Assembly: GCA_026770025.1 (NCBI GenBank)
Contig: JAMXDE010000021.1
Coordinates: forward strand, 1-64,000
From: Craspedostauros australis
Lineage: Eukaryota; Bacillariophyta; Bacillariophyceae; Mastogloiales; Achnanthaceae
DNA length: 64,000 nt
Reading direction: 5' to 3'
A program made the position numbers and the translations under genes. The notes beneath the pieces are model-generated. The model did no database searches. It was not told the DNA's origin and was given only the letters and a program-made list of their open reading frames with translations. Every line of letters starts with the position of its first letter. Within the stretch, counting starts at the first letter, position 1. Shown in pieces: positions 10,186 to 21,498 of the stretch.

Positions 10186-12569
10186 ATGGTGAGGGTGATG
10201 GCAACCACTCCAATGACGCCGCATCCCTTCACATTGGTATCACCACCACCAACACCAACGCAAACACAAACAATCAGACAAGATGACGAGGCATCGACAT
10301 CCAAGAGGAACTGTGGGAAGGCTCGCCAGTTGCTCCGTACCCTTGACCCACCCGTCGTACGATTATGAGTATTACTATGGAACCTTCCATGAGTACGATC
10401 TACTCTGGGAGTTGCCACAGCAAAGCGTCCAGCCTGATACTCTGTTCGAACCTGCGTCCAGCCCGTGCGCTCATGACAATCGAAGTTGCTGGAAGAGGAC
10501 GGTGACAGACTGATAGCAGAGAAGCAAACGGAGACCAGGCGACCGCAACAGGCCGACACGAAATCGAAGGCGAACAAGCCCACCAGCGTTGCCAAAGAGG
10601 CCAAACCAGCTGCAAAATCAGGTGGTCGTGCCAGTGTCAGCACAGATACACCAAGCAGCGCCAATAGAAGGACAGCCAAAGATGCGAAAGCTTCGGCTGT
10701 GAAACGATCACGTGCAAAGAGTCTGGAGATGCTCGACATGCAAGCTCACGAGATGTCATTCAGCTCCCTTGATCCCAACAAGTTCATCAACAACGAATCG
10801 ATGCCGGTGCCAATCACCCCAGGTGGACTCAGCTTCGCCACAGCCCCAGCACTTAGCGCAACCCGCAAATGGAGCAGTCAAGACAAGATGATGCTTGCGC
10901 AGAGTCGGAGACGCAGGCCAAGGACACAAACGAATTCCAACGCAACGACCAGCGGCGACAAATCGAGGAGCAAGAGTTTGGAATTCTCGAAGGACGGACA
11001 CAACATGCCAGTCACACCAGACACATTAGGCACATTGAGCGCAGCCAGCACCCTGGCTCTACCTCGAGTGGCGACAACGGAGACGTCACGCAGCAACAGC
11101 CTGGAGTCACGCTCCAATCTTCCAAATCTCCACGATGATGACAACGTCGACGTTGCGACAAGTGCTGCTGCAACGAATGGTGGGAGAAGCTTGGCGGCCC
11201 CTGTCACGCCTGGAGGTCGGAGCTCAGCATCTACACCAGCCCCGTTCAGCCACATACATGAATAGAGACAACAGTCTTCGTCGTTGAACAAGCGCAGGTC
11301 GACGTTGGCAAGCATCCTCAAGATCAAATCATCATCATTACGTGAAGTGTCGTCAACCAATCCTCCCAAATCGAAGCAACGACCATCTCTCGAATCCCGA
11401 CCATCGCAATTGGCCGACCTTGCCTTGACCAAAGCATCCGCAACGGCGTCATCATCATCGCCGTCACCACCGTCATCATCATCACAGTCCAAATCCAAGC
11501 TCAATCTTCAACAGTTCGAACGCAACCACGGAGGTGTCTCGGCCACAACCCCAAGCCCCATCCAGTCCTGGAGCCTTGAGTTTGGGAATCGAATTGCAAT
11601 CGAGCAAGAAGGAACGAGGGGCTCCTTCTCACAACAGATCTGCATGCAGTTCGTTGCGCCCAAGTGAAGACTCGAAGCAACGACGTTCACGCGGACGAAG
11701 CACGGGTGCTCTGCGTGAGGCGATCAAGGAAAGGATCTCCAAGGTGCTTGGCAATGGCCCCCGACGTCACCACTCCAGCAAAACAAGAGACGTGTCATCA
11801 CCATCGATACCACCATCGTTATCACCGTCGCCACGGCATCGGCGGAGAAGCGCGCATCACACCAGTGGCAAACCGCACTCGACATCGTCAAGATCAAAGA
11901 GTGTGGAGCGTTCGACATCATTGTGCCATCGTCGTGACGGAGCAATTCACACTTGCTCCTCTGGAAGAAGCCGCCGCTCGCCATCGGTGCGGAGTCGTCG
12001 AAGTCCGTCCGATCGCGATCACAGAAGAACTGCGCAAGTATCGATGGACTCATCGCCATCATCACGGCGACAACGAGCATCTGGCAGTTCGGATGATGTG
12101 AACGCAGCCTCGCGTTCACGCCAATCCAACTCAAATGCGCACTCCACCGGTACTGGTTTGCACCAACGCAAGGGCTCACCTTCCCGAACGCATGCCCGGG
12201 GAAGTTCACGAAGACCAAATCAATGTGGCCGTAGCCAATCGACACCACGTGGCGAAGATCAGCGAAGGAAGTCCTCTGATGAACGATCACCATCGGCGCG
12301 ACAACAAAGCAGATCAAGAGGATATCGAAATTAGAGCGTCGAACGGCACAGCGATGAGAGAGATGAAGATGGACGACATGGCGAACAACAACATGGCAAC
12401 AAACGTTCGTCATCACACGAGGCCCTTCAATCAAATTGTTGTGGACGAAGCAGATCATCGACTCGCGATGCTGTCTACCATGAGAAGCTGTCTGACACAA
12501 AGCCACTGCAACTCATATCAAAGAAAGCAGTCAGGAACAAGAGCGCGTCTCAGTACCGCCATCCCTTGA
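10186..12569 (+). pseudogene. Gene S, copy U1: Ser/Arg-rich low-complexity protein, broken
   Basis: Opens at ATG 10186 (MVRVMATTPM). Seen in order: a Tyr-rich block (YDYEYYYGTFHEYDLLWEL); a Lys/Ala/Ser-rich block; the related motifs VPITPGGLSFATAP and APVTPGGRSSASTPAP; NKRRSTLASIL; and an RS-type region (SRSKSVERS, SRSRGY) like that of SR-related splicing proteins. Breaks: a frame change near 10335 not present in type B; a frame change near 10485 shared with type B; TAG at 11263-11265; and a frame change near 11530. The frame from 11534 is open to 12334, and a shifted frame runs on to 12569. AATAAA lies at 12706. Confidence 0.55.
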
Positions 12570-12794
12570 TGAATGGTACCAAAACTCCCACCCTGTGATG
12601 CATCACGACATGATGGGATGGAATGAGATGGATGGGCCGCTCCGTATTTGTATCATACTCATAGAGGTATGGTAGACTCATGTCGCTGTATGAAATACAC
12701 CTACGAATAAACTGTACTTCTCTACGTATGTTTGGAACAGTACCGCATGCACTATATCTGCTCGTGCAATAGAACACTGTGATGAAGTCACCGG

Positions 12795-13676
12795 ATGTTT
12801 CAAGAGATTGAAGGGCTGGATACTGCTCCCGCGCTGCCTCTGCCTTGTCTACGACTACTCGTGTGCGCCCTCTGCAGTACATACCCACACAGGGATGTTG
12901 CCGATGTCATTCACGAACGGATTGGACATCTGTGGTTCCATCCACACTCCGCCATGAGCATCGTTGTTGGTTCGTTGCTCAGACAAAGGACGCATGGCAG
13001 CAGCATTATCACAAGCCGTGCGGTCGTCACCGTGCCGCCGGATTCACACACAGAACACTCCACTCCAAGTCACACTGCCAAACAGATTGAAAGCTACAGT
13101 GCCGATGCCAGCCGATCCAAGCTTCTGAAAGAGGCGATCTACGAAGAGCACATGGCGAACAAGGCAGAGGGAGATGATGAGAAGTCACGAGGAGCATGGG
13201 TGCTGCACGGTTCCATCGACTGTCTCGTATCACGCTATTGTCCTCATCTCTCCATGAGTTGCACTCCGCCATTGTGCCAAAACTGCAGTCGAGACCCTTG
13301 CCAAGCCCCAGGAGGAGTGATCACTCGCGGTTACAGCAACAATTGCCAGGGTCACCATCCATTCCAATCTTCGAAGCGAGCAGTGCCAGCGCGGCGGAAA
13401 TACAAGAATCGACGAGCCAGCGCAGTCCAAGCATCCAGAGAGCTTGACGAGCAAAAGAAGAAACCAACGAATCAACCAACCAACCAACAAGCAACCCCAT
13501 GCAGAGTGCGAGTGCCGTATTGCGGATCATGGTTGGCACAGAGTTTCCGTATGGCACAAGAAGCACATGGTCAGCGATCCCTGGCCCATTCGCGCACCGT
13601 ATACCCACATGTCCTCCTTCGTGGTGCTCCCAACTTCGTTGATGAGGCGGATGTTCCTGTCGATCGCCTCAGTTGA
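12795..13676 (+). CDS. P: 293-aa open frame of unknown function, U1
   Basis: Opens at ATG 12795 and crosses the cassette boundary into U2. Features: VADVIHERIGHLWFHPH, a Lys/Glu helix (KLLKEAIYEEHMANKAEGDD), then a cluster of Cys (CLVSRYC, CTPPLCQNCSRDPC) that could bind metal, and a Lys/Arg-rich C-terminal third. No family is recognised. It stays open in four of five copies, but its last third is antisense to gene N, so only one of the two may be real. Confidence 0.35.
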   Translation: MFQEIEGLDTAPALPLPCLRLLVCALCSTYPHRDVADVIHERIGHLWFHPHSAMSIVVGSLLRQRTHGSSIITSRAVVTVPPDSHTEHSTPSHTAKQIESYSADASRSKLLKEAIYEEHMANKAEGDDEKSRGAWVLHGSIDCLVSRYCPHLSMSCTPPLCQNCSRDPCQAPGGVITRGYSNNCQGHHPFQSSKRAVPARRKYKNRRASAVQASRELDEQKKKPTNQPTNQQATPCRVRVPYCGSWLAQSFRMAQEAHGQRSLAHSRTVYPHVLLRGAPNFVDEADVPVDRLS

Positions 13677-14121
13677 GCATCGATGCTCTGGAAGTCACGA
13701 GCCAAGACGGCGGCACTCATGCCTATTGATAGAATGCGCATGGTATTGTATGTTGGTGGTCCGTGTGGCAGGAACAGCGGAGGTGGCACGGTATCACTCC
13801 ACCTGTTGATTGCTGGACGTGTCAACTCATCCCCAATACACAATGTGGTGTTGGTTTGATGTTGGGGACTCTTGTTGCCCGTGCGGATGGTGATGGTTGC
13901 AATGCGGTGGGATGGCAACCAGCCAAATCCAAATGAGATGGGTCGCGACCAACACAGGCAATCAACAAAGGCAGTCACATTGGTGGCTCCATCGGTGGCT
14001 TCATGGTTGTTCGAGGCATTGGCTCACACCTCAAGTTGGTGCTTGTGATGGCAGGCGGACGAGGGGCAGCGGTCTTGCAGATGCCACGATGACGCAAGCA
14101 AGCGTGGGCCATGGTGCACAT
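13527..14121 (-). pseudogene. Gene N, copy U2, fragmented
   Basis: Type B version. Blocks: MCTMAHACLRHRGICK from ATG 14121, ITIRTGNKSPQH, ELTRPAINRWSDTVPPPL, MRILSIGMSAAVLARDFQ, then in another frame EAIDRNIRLINEVG and TKEDMWVYGARMGQG, ending LCQP at a TGA (13527). Compared with type A it shifts frame again after GARMGQG, so the VPYGNS block is out of frame. Unknown family; may contain introns. Confidence 0.3.
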
Positions 14122-14627
14122 GGTGGTGGCGGCGGTGGCGGCGACGATGACAGCTCTCTCTGTTTCCGAAGACTTTCACGTTGTTTGCTTCGGATTGGTG
14201 TTGCATTGATTGTGGCCAAACGAGAACTCTGTTGTGGTGCTTCTTTCTTGTTGTTGGTCGCACGCATTTTCGTGATGGATGGGAAACAGAAAGATCCAAT
14301 CCGCGCGAACCAGACGCGTTTGATCAAGGAGGAGACAAACACAGGCAAACAGAAGGAGGAGACCATGCGAACAAGACAACAGCACACACATCACCCAACC
14401 CCATACTCAACCGCGTGAACAACAGACATCGAATTGCCACTCATATTCATCACACAGCGTATGGCACTCATACTCATACTACTACAAGCTGTTGCAGACA
14501 CAAACATCGATATCTCTTCCATAGGCAGCTCCGACCACAGACATCCTCGACAGCCAATCCAACATAAATCGTCCAACGTCCAACGTCCAACGTCTATCGT
14601 CCAGCGACCATCCACCATACTCTCAAA

Positions 14628-15482
14628 ATGCCGAGTGTTACGAACGAACAACTCATTGATGCTGCCAAGGCAGGTGACTTGTCAGTGTTGAAGGAGTGGA
14701 AGAAGCAGAACGAGACACATAATGAAGGAAATGGTGTCAACATGGTTACAGACTGGGTTGGTCGGACTCCCCTTCTTTGGGCATGCTCCAACGGCAAGCT
14801 GGAGTGTGTCAAGTACCTCATCGAATCATGTGAGGCGGACATCAACTGCAAAACCAACCAAGGTTCCACTCCCCTTCATCTGGCATGCTACAACGGCCAC
14901 CTGGAGTGTGTCAAGTACCTCATCGAATCATGTGAGGCGGACATCAACTGCAAAGACAACGGTGGTGACACTCCCCTTCATGATGCATGCTACAACGGCC
15001 ACCTGGAGTGTGTCAAGTACCTCGTCGAATCATGTGAGGCGGACATCAACTGCAAAAGCAACCATGGTTCCACTCCCCTTCATCGGGCATGCTCCAACAG
15101 CCACCTGGAGTGTGTGAAGTACCTCATCGAATCATGTGAGGCGAATATCAACTGCCAAGACAGCGATGGTTGGACTCCCCTTCATGTGGCATGCCACAAA
15201 GGCCAGCTGGTGTGTGTGGAGTACCTCATCAAATCATGTGGGGCCGACGTCAACTGCAAAGCCAACAGTGGTTGGACTCCCCTTCATGACGCATGCTGCA
15301 ACGGCCACCTGGAGTGTATGGAGTCCCTCATCAGAGGACTTTCGCCTTCAGTTCACCCACAACTGCAACAACTGCAGCAACGCTTACAACAAAACGAGCA
15401 AGAGAATAAGCAGCCACAAGAACAGTTGGGACAGCAGTTGACACAGAAGGAACAGAGAATGAGCAACTGCAACAACAGCTGA
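14628..15482 (+). CDS. Cysteine-rich ankyrin-repeat protein, type B (284 aa), U2
   Basis: ATG 14628. It has the same cap as type A but six ankyrin units (five of 34 residues and one short, about residues 47-240), two more than type A. A 53-base insertion in the Gln-rich tail, just before ...NCNNS, shifts the frame and ends the protein early. The remaining type A tail (KRKKQENEHKHS...) can still be read out of frame downstream. The predicted protein is identical in U2, U4, U5 and U6. Confidence 0.78.
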   Translation: MPSVTNEQLIDAAKAGDLSVLKEWKKQNETHNEGNGVNMVTDWVGRTPLLWACSNGKLECVKYLIESCEADINCKTNQGSTPLHLACYNGHLECVKYLIESCEADINCKDNGGDTPLHDACYNGHLECVKYLVESCEADINCKSNHGSTPLHRACSNSHLECVKYLIESCEANINCQDSDGWTPLHVACHKGQLVCVEYLIKSCGADVNCKANSGWTPLHDACCNGHLECMESLIRGLSPSVHPQLQQLQQRLQQNEQENKQPQEQLGQQLTQKEQRMSNCNNS

Positions 15483-15663
15483 GACAGCAGTTGAAGCGAA
15501 AGAAGCAAGAGAATGAGCACAAACACAGCACCCACAAGAGGACCAACATCAGCATTGGAGAAGACAGCTCAGATGCTTCCAAACCAAGAACAGGACAGAC
15601 CCCATCTTCTTGTGTGGACAGGGCGACGAACAACAACGAATCAAAGCAAACTCTGAACTTCTC

Positions 15664-16452
15664 ATGATCACCGTCCCATCCATTGAGACACTGATCGACA
15701 AAGGAATCCGACATCAGCACACGAATGATGACACTCACGATGGAACTGAATCCATGCAAGTAACCATTCCTCTTCCCGATCTTCAACCAAGGCATGTCCG
15801 ATAAATCCTCCAATACATCTACACAGGCAAGATATCCTTCAATGACAGCGCTCGTGACAACTCTGCTGCTCACGCCAGTGCTCATGTTGGCGCCCACGTT
15901 CACGCCCACACTCACCACGATGTGGATGCCTCTTACCAGCCAACTCCCATCCTCACTGGACAGGATGATCCGCAACAGCTGATCCTTGTGGCCAACGAGT
16001 TCGGTTTCTGGCGACTCAAGCTTGTTCTTGAAGCAGAGTTGGCCCGCAAGCATCTCACAGAAGACACCATGATAGATGTGTTGATATTCGCCCACCAACA
16101 CAACGGCGTGGTGTTGAAGGATGCAGCAATGAGAATGGCAACTGCAAGTGATAAAGATATGTTCACTCATCTAGATTTAAGCAAACTGATTCTACAACCC
16201 CAACTGATGATAAGTATTCTTGCCCTCCGCAGTGAGGGAGCCAAGAGTGATGGTATTGATGATGAGTACAGTCACATGCCCATGGTGGACCTGCACAAGG
16301 TCATAGATGAGGAGAAGGGTACAGCACAAGTGGATTCATACATGGATCGGGAAACATTGGTGGACTTCGTCCGCTCAATGAGAACCAGCTCTATGAGAGC
16401 CAATGGATCCGAAGTGATTGTGGTGGACGGCACTGCCGAGGAAGAGGAGTGA
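15664..16452 (+). pseudogene. BTB/POZ domain, back half, copy U2 with internal stop
   Basis: Unlike type A, ATG 15664 is in frame with the conserved part: VTIPLPDLQPRHVR, then a TAA stop (15802-15804), then ILQYIYTGKISF and LQQLILVANEFGFWRLKLV to the stop at 16452. In type A the matching codon is TAC. The first half of the BTB fold is again missing. Confidence 0.6.
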
Positions 16453-16590
16453 AGTGTCAGACCATACCAAATCATAACAGAAGTCTTCAAGAAGTGAACG
16501 CATGACAGAATTGAGTCGATGGATAAAACTAGTCGTCAGAATAGTCATTAGGATAGTAACTATGTGAAAGGAGCTGGAGCAAATAGTGAT

Positions 16591-17678
16591 TCATTCATTC
16601 AATGGTGCGTCCGGCATTCCTTCACCGTCGCCTTTGGTGATGTGCACAGCATGCTGCTCCATGCACTCCCGTATCGTTCGCAGCGCGGTTTGGTTGGGCC
16701 GCGAGATGCGCAAGGTCTTCTGTGCATGAATTGCAGATGATCCTGGTTGGTGTTCGGCACGTTGCCGTGCATCATCATTGGCCAATGCGACATGAAGAGG
16801 ATGGAGCAGCCACCGCTGTCATCGTCGTGGTCGTCATTGCCGATCAAATGGTTTCCGCGTTCGTTGGTTTCGTTGGCGTGGAAGGAGTTGTGTGGGAAGC
16901 TATGGTGGACCCTGTTGGCGTCATGCATGGCTTGTTGGACTCGAATCCAACATGACGAGGTGGAGCGTATTGCGACAGTTAGCTTGTTGTTGGTGGTGGT
17001 GGTGGTGCTGCTGCTGCAGTTTGTGCACGATGTCGCGCAAGGCACGCATGTATGCCAGCAGCTGCATGGTTTTCGATAGGTATGGCCGACAAAGATGACG
17101 AGCAATGGAAGAAGTTGCCAACGTCATTGCACAGGATTTCAATAATGGTGGATCCAAGGAGACAGTGCCTCTGTCTCATCATTTGCGGTTTGTGGTGGCG
17201 ACGTATCGCTTCGAGCATCGGTATGAGCAGGCGTGGCTGGTTGTGGTGCGTGTAGTGGGGACTGAGGAACATCTCCACACTGATGGCTCTGTTGGTCTCG
17301 GGAAAAGTCGCTGCGTCCAATCTCACAGATGCATCCGTCCAACATGTGTTGAATCTCCGTTTCCGACAACGCATCGTACGTTTCTGTGCGTGCGCGCGGC
17401 TGCTGATGACTTGAATCCAGACCGCACCACGGGCCATGACATGTCTTGCCGTTGCTGTTGACACTGTTGTTGGCGCTGCGATTTCCCATGTCCCAAGCTC
17501 TCCTCTACTCCGGAGCAGTTGGTTTGATATCTTCCTTTCTGATGTTTCTGAGCGATGTGGCACGTTGGAGATCGCTGTTCGTCGCCGCTTGCCATTCATC
17601 ATCTGTATCAGCGTCATCATCGGCATCGTCATCGTCTCTTGCCATGGCCGCCTTCGTTGATTCTGGTTGGCGTGCCAT
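16591..17678 (-). pseudogene. Gene M, copy U2 (type B), broken
   Basis: Type B keeps the C-terminal block lost in A (KTLRISRPNQTALRTIRECM, then MPDAPLNE and TGA). It has other faults: an extra A in GAAAAGT near 17304 shifts the frame within GRSDFPETN, and two extra bases near 17079 shift it before SKTMQLLAYMRALRDIVHKL. The His/Gln run after that helix is longer than in type A. Confidence 0.4.
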
Positions 17679-18022
17679 AGTTGCGCAGCCGCAGCTTGCT
17701 TGATTACATCATTTCTTCGTTGCTGTTTTTATTCATTTCTTTGTTGGAGAATGTCTCAGTGTTGGCTGATACCTCCATCAATGTAAACATCGTCATGCCA
17801 TTTCATCACCCTCTCTTTCCTTCTCTCTTGTTGTGTTGATGTTGTTTGATGGATCTTGTGCAAAATGGAAGATCCGTTGTTTTGGGTGGTGTCAAGAATT
17901 TTTGGCGCGTTTGGTAAGCACTCGTCTGTCTGCCATCCGTTGTTCATTCAACCAATGACACACACAAACACTCACAACGAACACCACCAATGCGTTGTCT
18001 TCGTGCAATGCAACTCTGATCC

Positions 18023-20445
18023 ATGATTGTGAGGGTGATGGCAACCACTCCAATGACGCCGCATCCCTTCACATTGGTACCACCGACGCAAACACCAACA
18101 CAAACAATCAGACAAGATGACGAGGCATTGACATCCAAGAGGAACTGTGGGAAGGCTCGCCGGTTGCTCCGCACCTTGACCCACCCGTCCTACGACTATG
18201 AGTATTACTATGGAACCTTCCATGAGCACGATCTACTCTGGGAGTTGCCACAGCAAAGCGTCCAGCCTGATACTCTGTTCGAACCTGCGTCCAGCCCGTG
18301 CGCTCATGATAATCGAAGTTGCTGGAAGAGGACGGTGTCAGACTGATAGCAGAGAAGCAAACGGAGACCAGGCAACCGCAACAGGCCGACACGAAATCAA
18401 AGGCGAGCAATCCCACCAGCGTTGCCAAAGAGGCCAAAGCAGCTGCAAAATCAGGTCGTCATGCGAGTGTCAGCACAGATACACCAAGCAGCACCAATAG
18501 AAGTACAGCAAAAGATGCGAAAGCTTCAGCTGTGAAACCATCACGTGCGAAGAGTCTGGACATGCTCGACATGCAAGCTCATGAGATGTCATTCAGCTCC
18601 CTTGATCCCTGCAAGTTCATCAACAACGAACCGATGTCGGTGCCAATCACCCCAGGTGGACTCAGCTTCGCCACAGCCCCAACTCTCGGCACAATCCGCG
18701 AACGGATCAACCAAGACAAGACGAAGCTTGCGCAGAGTCGGAGACGCAGGCCAAGGACACAACCGAATTCCAACGCAACGACCAGCGGCGACAAATCGAG
18801 GAGCAAGTGTTTGGAATTCTCGAAGGACGGACGCAACATGCCAGGCACAACATACACATCAGACATACCAGGCGCGATGAGCGCAGCCAGCACCCCGACT
18901 CTACCTCAAGTTGCGACAACGGAGACGTCACGCAGCAACAGCCTGGAGTCACGCTCCAATCTTCCAAATCTCCACGATGATGACAACGTCGACGTTGCGA
19001 CAAGTGCTGCTGCAACGAATGGTGGGAGAAGCTCTGTGGCCCCTGTCACACCTGGAGGTCGGAGTGCGGCATCTACACCAGCCCCCTTCAACCGCACACA
19101 TGAAGAAAGACAACAGTCTTTGTCGTTGAACAAGCGCAGGTCAACGTTGGCAAGCATCCTCAAGGCCAAACGATCATCATTACGTGAAGTATCGTCGACC
19201 AATCTTCCCAAATCGAAGCAATGACCATCTCTCGAATCTCGACCATCGCAATTGGCCGATCTTGCCTTGACTGAAGCATCCGCAAAGGCGCCATCATCGC
19301 CATCATCATCGCCGTCGCCACCGTCATCATCATCATCGCAGTCCAAATCCAAACTCAATCTTCAACAGTTCGAACGCAACCACGAACATGGAGGTGTCTC
19401 GGCCACAACCCCAAGCCCCATCCAGTCCTGGAGCCTTGAGTTTGGGAATCGAATGGCAATCGAGCAAGAAGGAACGAGGGGCTCCTTCTCACAACAGATC
19501 TGCATGCAGTTCGTTGCGCCCAAGTGAAGACTCAAGGCAACGACGTTCACGCGAATGAAGCACGGATGCTCTGCGCGATGAGATCAAGGAAAGGATCTCC
19601 AAGGTGCTTGGCAATGGGCCCCGACGTCACCACTCCAGCAAAACAAGAGACTCGTCATCACCATTGATAGTACCATCGAGATCACCGTCGCCACGACATC
19701 GGCGGAGAAGCGCACAGCACACCAGTGGCAAGCCTCACTCGACATCGTCAAAATTACAGAGTGTGGAGCGTTCGACATCATTGTGCCATCGTCGTGACGG
19801 AGCAATTCACACTTGCTCCTCTGGAAGAAGCCGCCGCTCGCCATCGGCGCGGAGTCGTCGAAGTCCGTCCGATCGCGATCACAGAAGACTGCGCAACTAT
19901 CGATGGACTCATCGCCATCATCACGGCGACAACGAGCATCTGGCAGTTCGGACGATGTGAACGCAGCCTCACGTTCACGCCAATCCAACTCAAATGCGCA
20001 CTCCACTGGTACTGGTTTGCACCAACGCAAGGGCTCACCTTCACGAAATCATGTCCGAGGAAGTTCGCGAACACCAAATCAACGTGACCGTAGCCAATCG
20101 ACACCACGTGGCGAAGATCAGCGAAGGAAGTCCTCCCATGAACGATCACCATCGGCGCGACAACGAAGCAGATCAAGAGGATATCGAAATTACAGCGTCG
20201 AACAGCACAGCGATGAGCGAGATGAAGATGGACGGCATGGCAAGGAGCGACATGCCAACAACAACATGGCGACAAACGTTCGTCATCACGCGGGGCCCTT
20301 CCATCGAATCGTCGTGGACGAAACAGATCGTCGACTCGCGATGCTGTCTACCATGAGAAGATATCTGGTACAAAGCCACTGCAACTCACACCAAAGAAAG
20401 CAGTCAGGAGCAAGAACGCGTCTCAGTACCGCCATCGCTCGATGA
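18023..20445 (+). pseudogene. Gene S, copy U2: Ser/Arg-rich protein, broken
   Basis: The front half is type B: MIVRVMATTPM, an open Tyr-rich block, the shared frame change near 18319, then an open frame to CAATGA (TGA at 19222-19224) where type A has CGA. The back half is A-like (ATTPSPIQSW) with its own extra stop after QRRSRE near 19557. The RS-like frame at the end continues further than in U1, through YSVEQHSDERDEDGRHGKER to 20445. AATAAA at 20579. Confidence 0.55.
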
Positions 20446-20667
20446 ATGGCACCAAAACTCCCACCCTGTGATGCATCACGATACGATGGGATGGAATGAG
20501 ATGGAGGGGCGGCTCCGTATTCGTATCATACTCATAGAGGTATGGTAGATCCACATCCCTGTATGTAATACACCTACGAATAAACTGTACTTCTCTACGT
20601 ATGCTTGGAACAGTACCGCATGCACTATATCTGCTTGTGCAATAGAACACTGTGATGAAGTCACCGG

Positions 20668-21063
20668 ATGTTTCAAGAGATTGAAGGGCTGGATACTGCT
20701 CCCGCGCTGCCTCTGCCTCGTCTACGACGAGTCTGGTCTGCTCTCTACGATACATACGCACAGACGAATGTTGCCGATGTCATTCATGAGCAGATTGGAC
20801 ATCCGTGGTTCCATCCACACTCTACCATCAACATCGTTGTTGGTTCATTGCGCAGACAAAGGACACATGGCAGCAGCATTATCACAAGCCGTGCGGTCGT
20901 CACCATGCCACCGGATTCGCACACAGAGCAATCTACTCCAAGTTACACTACCAAGCAGATTGAAAACGACAGTGCCGATGCCAGTCGATTCAAGTTGCTG
21001 GAAGAGACGATCTACGAAGAACACATAGCAAACAAGGCAGAGAGAAATGATGAGAAGCCATGA
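20668..21063 (+). pseudogene. P frame, copy U2, shortened (131 aa)
   Basis: Divergent version of P with many amino-acid changes. It ends at a TGA after NDEKP, where the other copies read on into the Cys cluster; the Cys-cluster part is still recognisable downstream (YCPHLSMSYTPPLCQN). Copia-2 sits 165 bases after the stop. Confidence 0.45.
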
Positions 21064-21223
21064 GGAGCATGGTTGCTGTGCGTCTCCATCGACCGTCCCG
21101 TATCGCGCTATTGTCCTCATCTCTCCATGAGTTACACTCCGCCATTGTGCCAGAACCGCAGTCGAGACCCTTATCAAGTCCCAGGAGGAGCAATCACTCA
21201 CCGTTGTAGCAACACATGCCAGG

Positions 21224-21228
21224 GTCAC
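21224..21228. repeat. Target-site duplicate GTCAC of Copia-2 (left)
   Basis: The partner copy is at 28549-28553. Cassettes without the element show a single GTCAC at this place (13351, 36066, 50550, 58377), which fixes the element ends. Five bases is the usual length for Ty1/Copia. Confidence 0.9.
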
Positions 21229-21475
21229 TAATTGCTACGGGCAAGTGTGTGAGTGCGTGTGTGTGTGTGTGCTAAAGTTGAGTTGTGCCCATTTAGAGGG
21301 CCCATGGAAGGTCCCATGGAATTGTGAGCTTATTCTACTGTGGTCTTGACTTTGCGTCAAGTTCGCTAAATGTTGCGTGCGTCGCGGGCGCTCCTAATCG
21401 TGGCGTTGCTGACGCAGCGGCGTGCTGGTTCGGGTTTGGTGTCGTATCGATCAGCTGGACTAATTCATGATAACA
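21229..21475 (-). repeat. 3' LTR of Copia-2
   Basis: 247 bp. On the minus strand it starts TGTTATC and ends CAATTA; no difference from 28302-28548 was seen by eye, which points to a recent insertion. It contains a GTGTGT-rich stretch. Confidence 0.92.
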
Positions 21476-21498
21476 CTCGCCCTCAGGTGTTGAATGCG

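Larger units (their letters stand above)
5832..13350. repeat. Cassette copy U1, type A (7519 bp)
   Basis: First full cassette, measured between successive GTCACCATCC marks. Order: N(-), ANK(+), BTB(+), M(-), S(+), P(+). It matches U3 at an offset of 22715 almost base for base after about 6.5 kb. Before that it carries two extra single bases (near 6246 and 6500) that U3 lacks. Confidence 0.92.
13351..21228. repeat. Cassette copy U2, mosaic B/A type (7878 bp)
   Basis: From its start to about 19.32 kb it matches U4 (offset 29372 after the Copia-3 site). From there the S tail is close to type A, and the P region (20668-21228) is its own version. It ends at the GTCAC target duplicate of Copia-2 (21224-21228). 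Confidence 0.92.
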
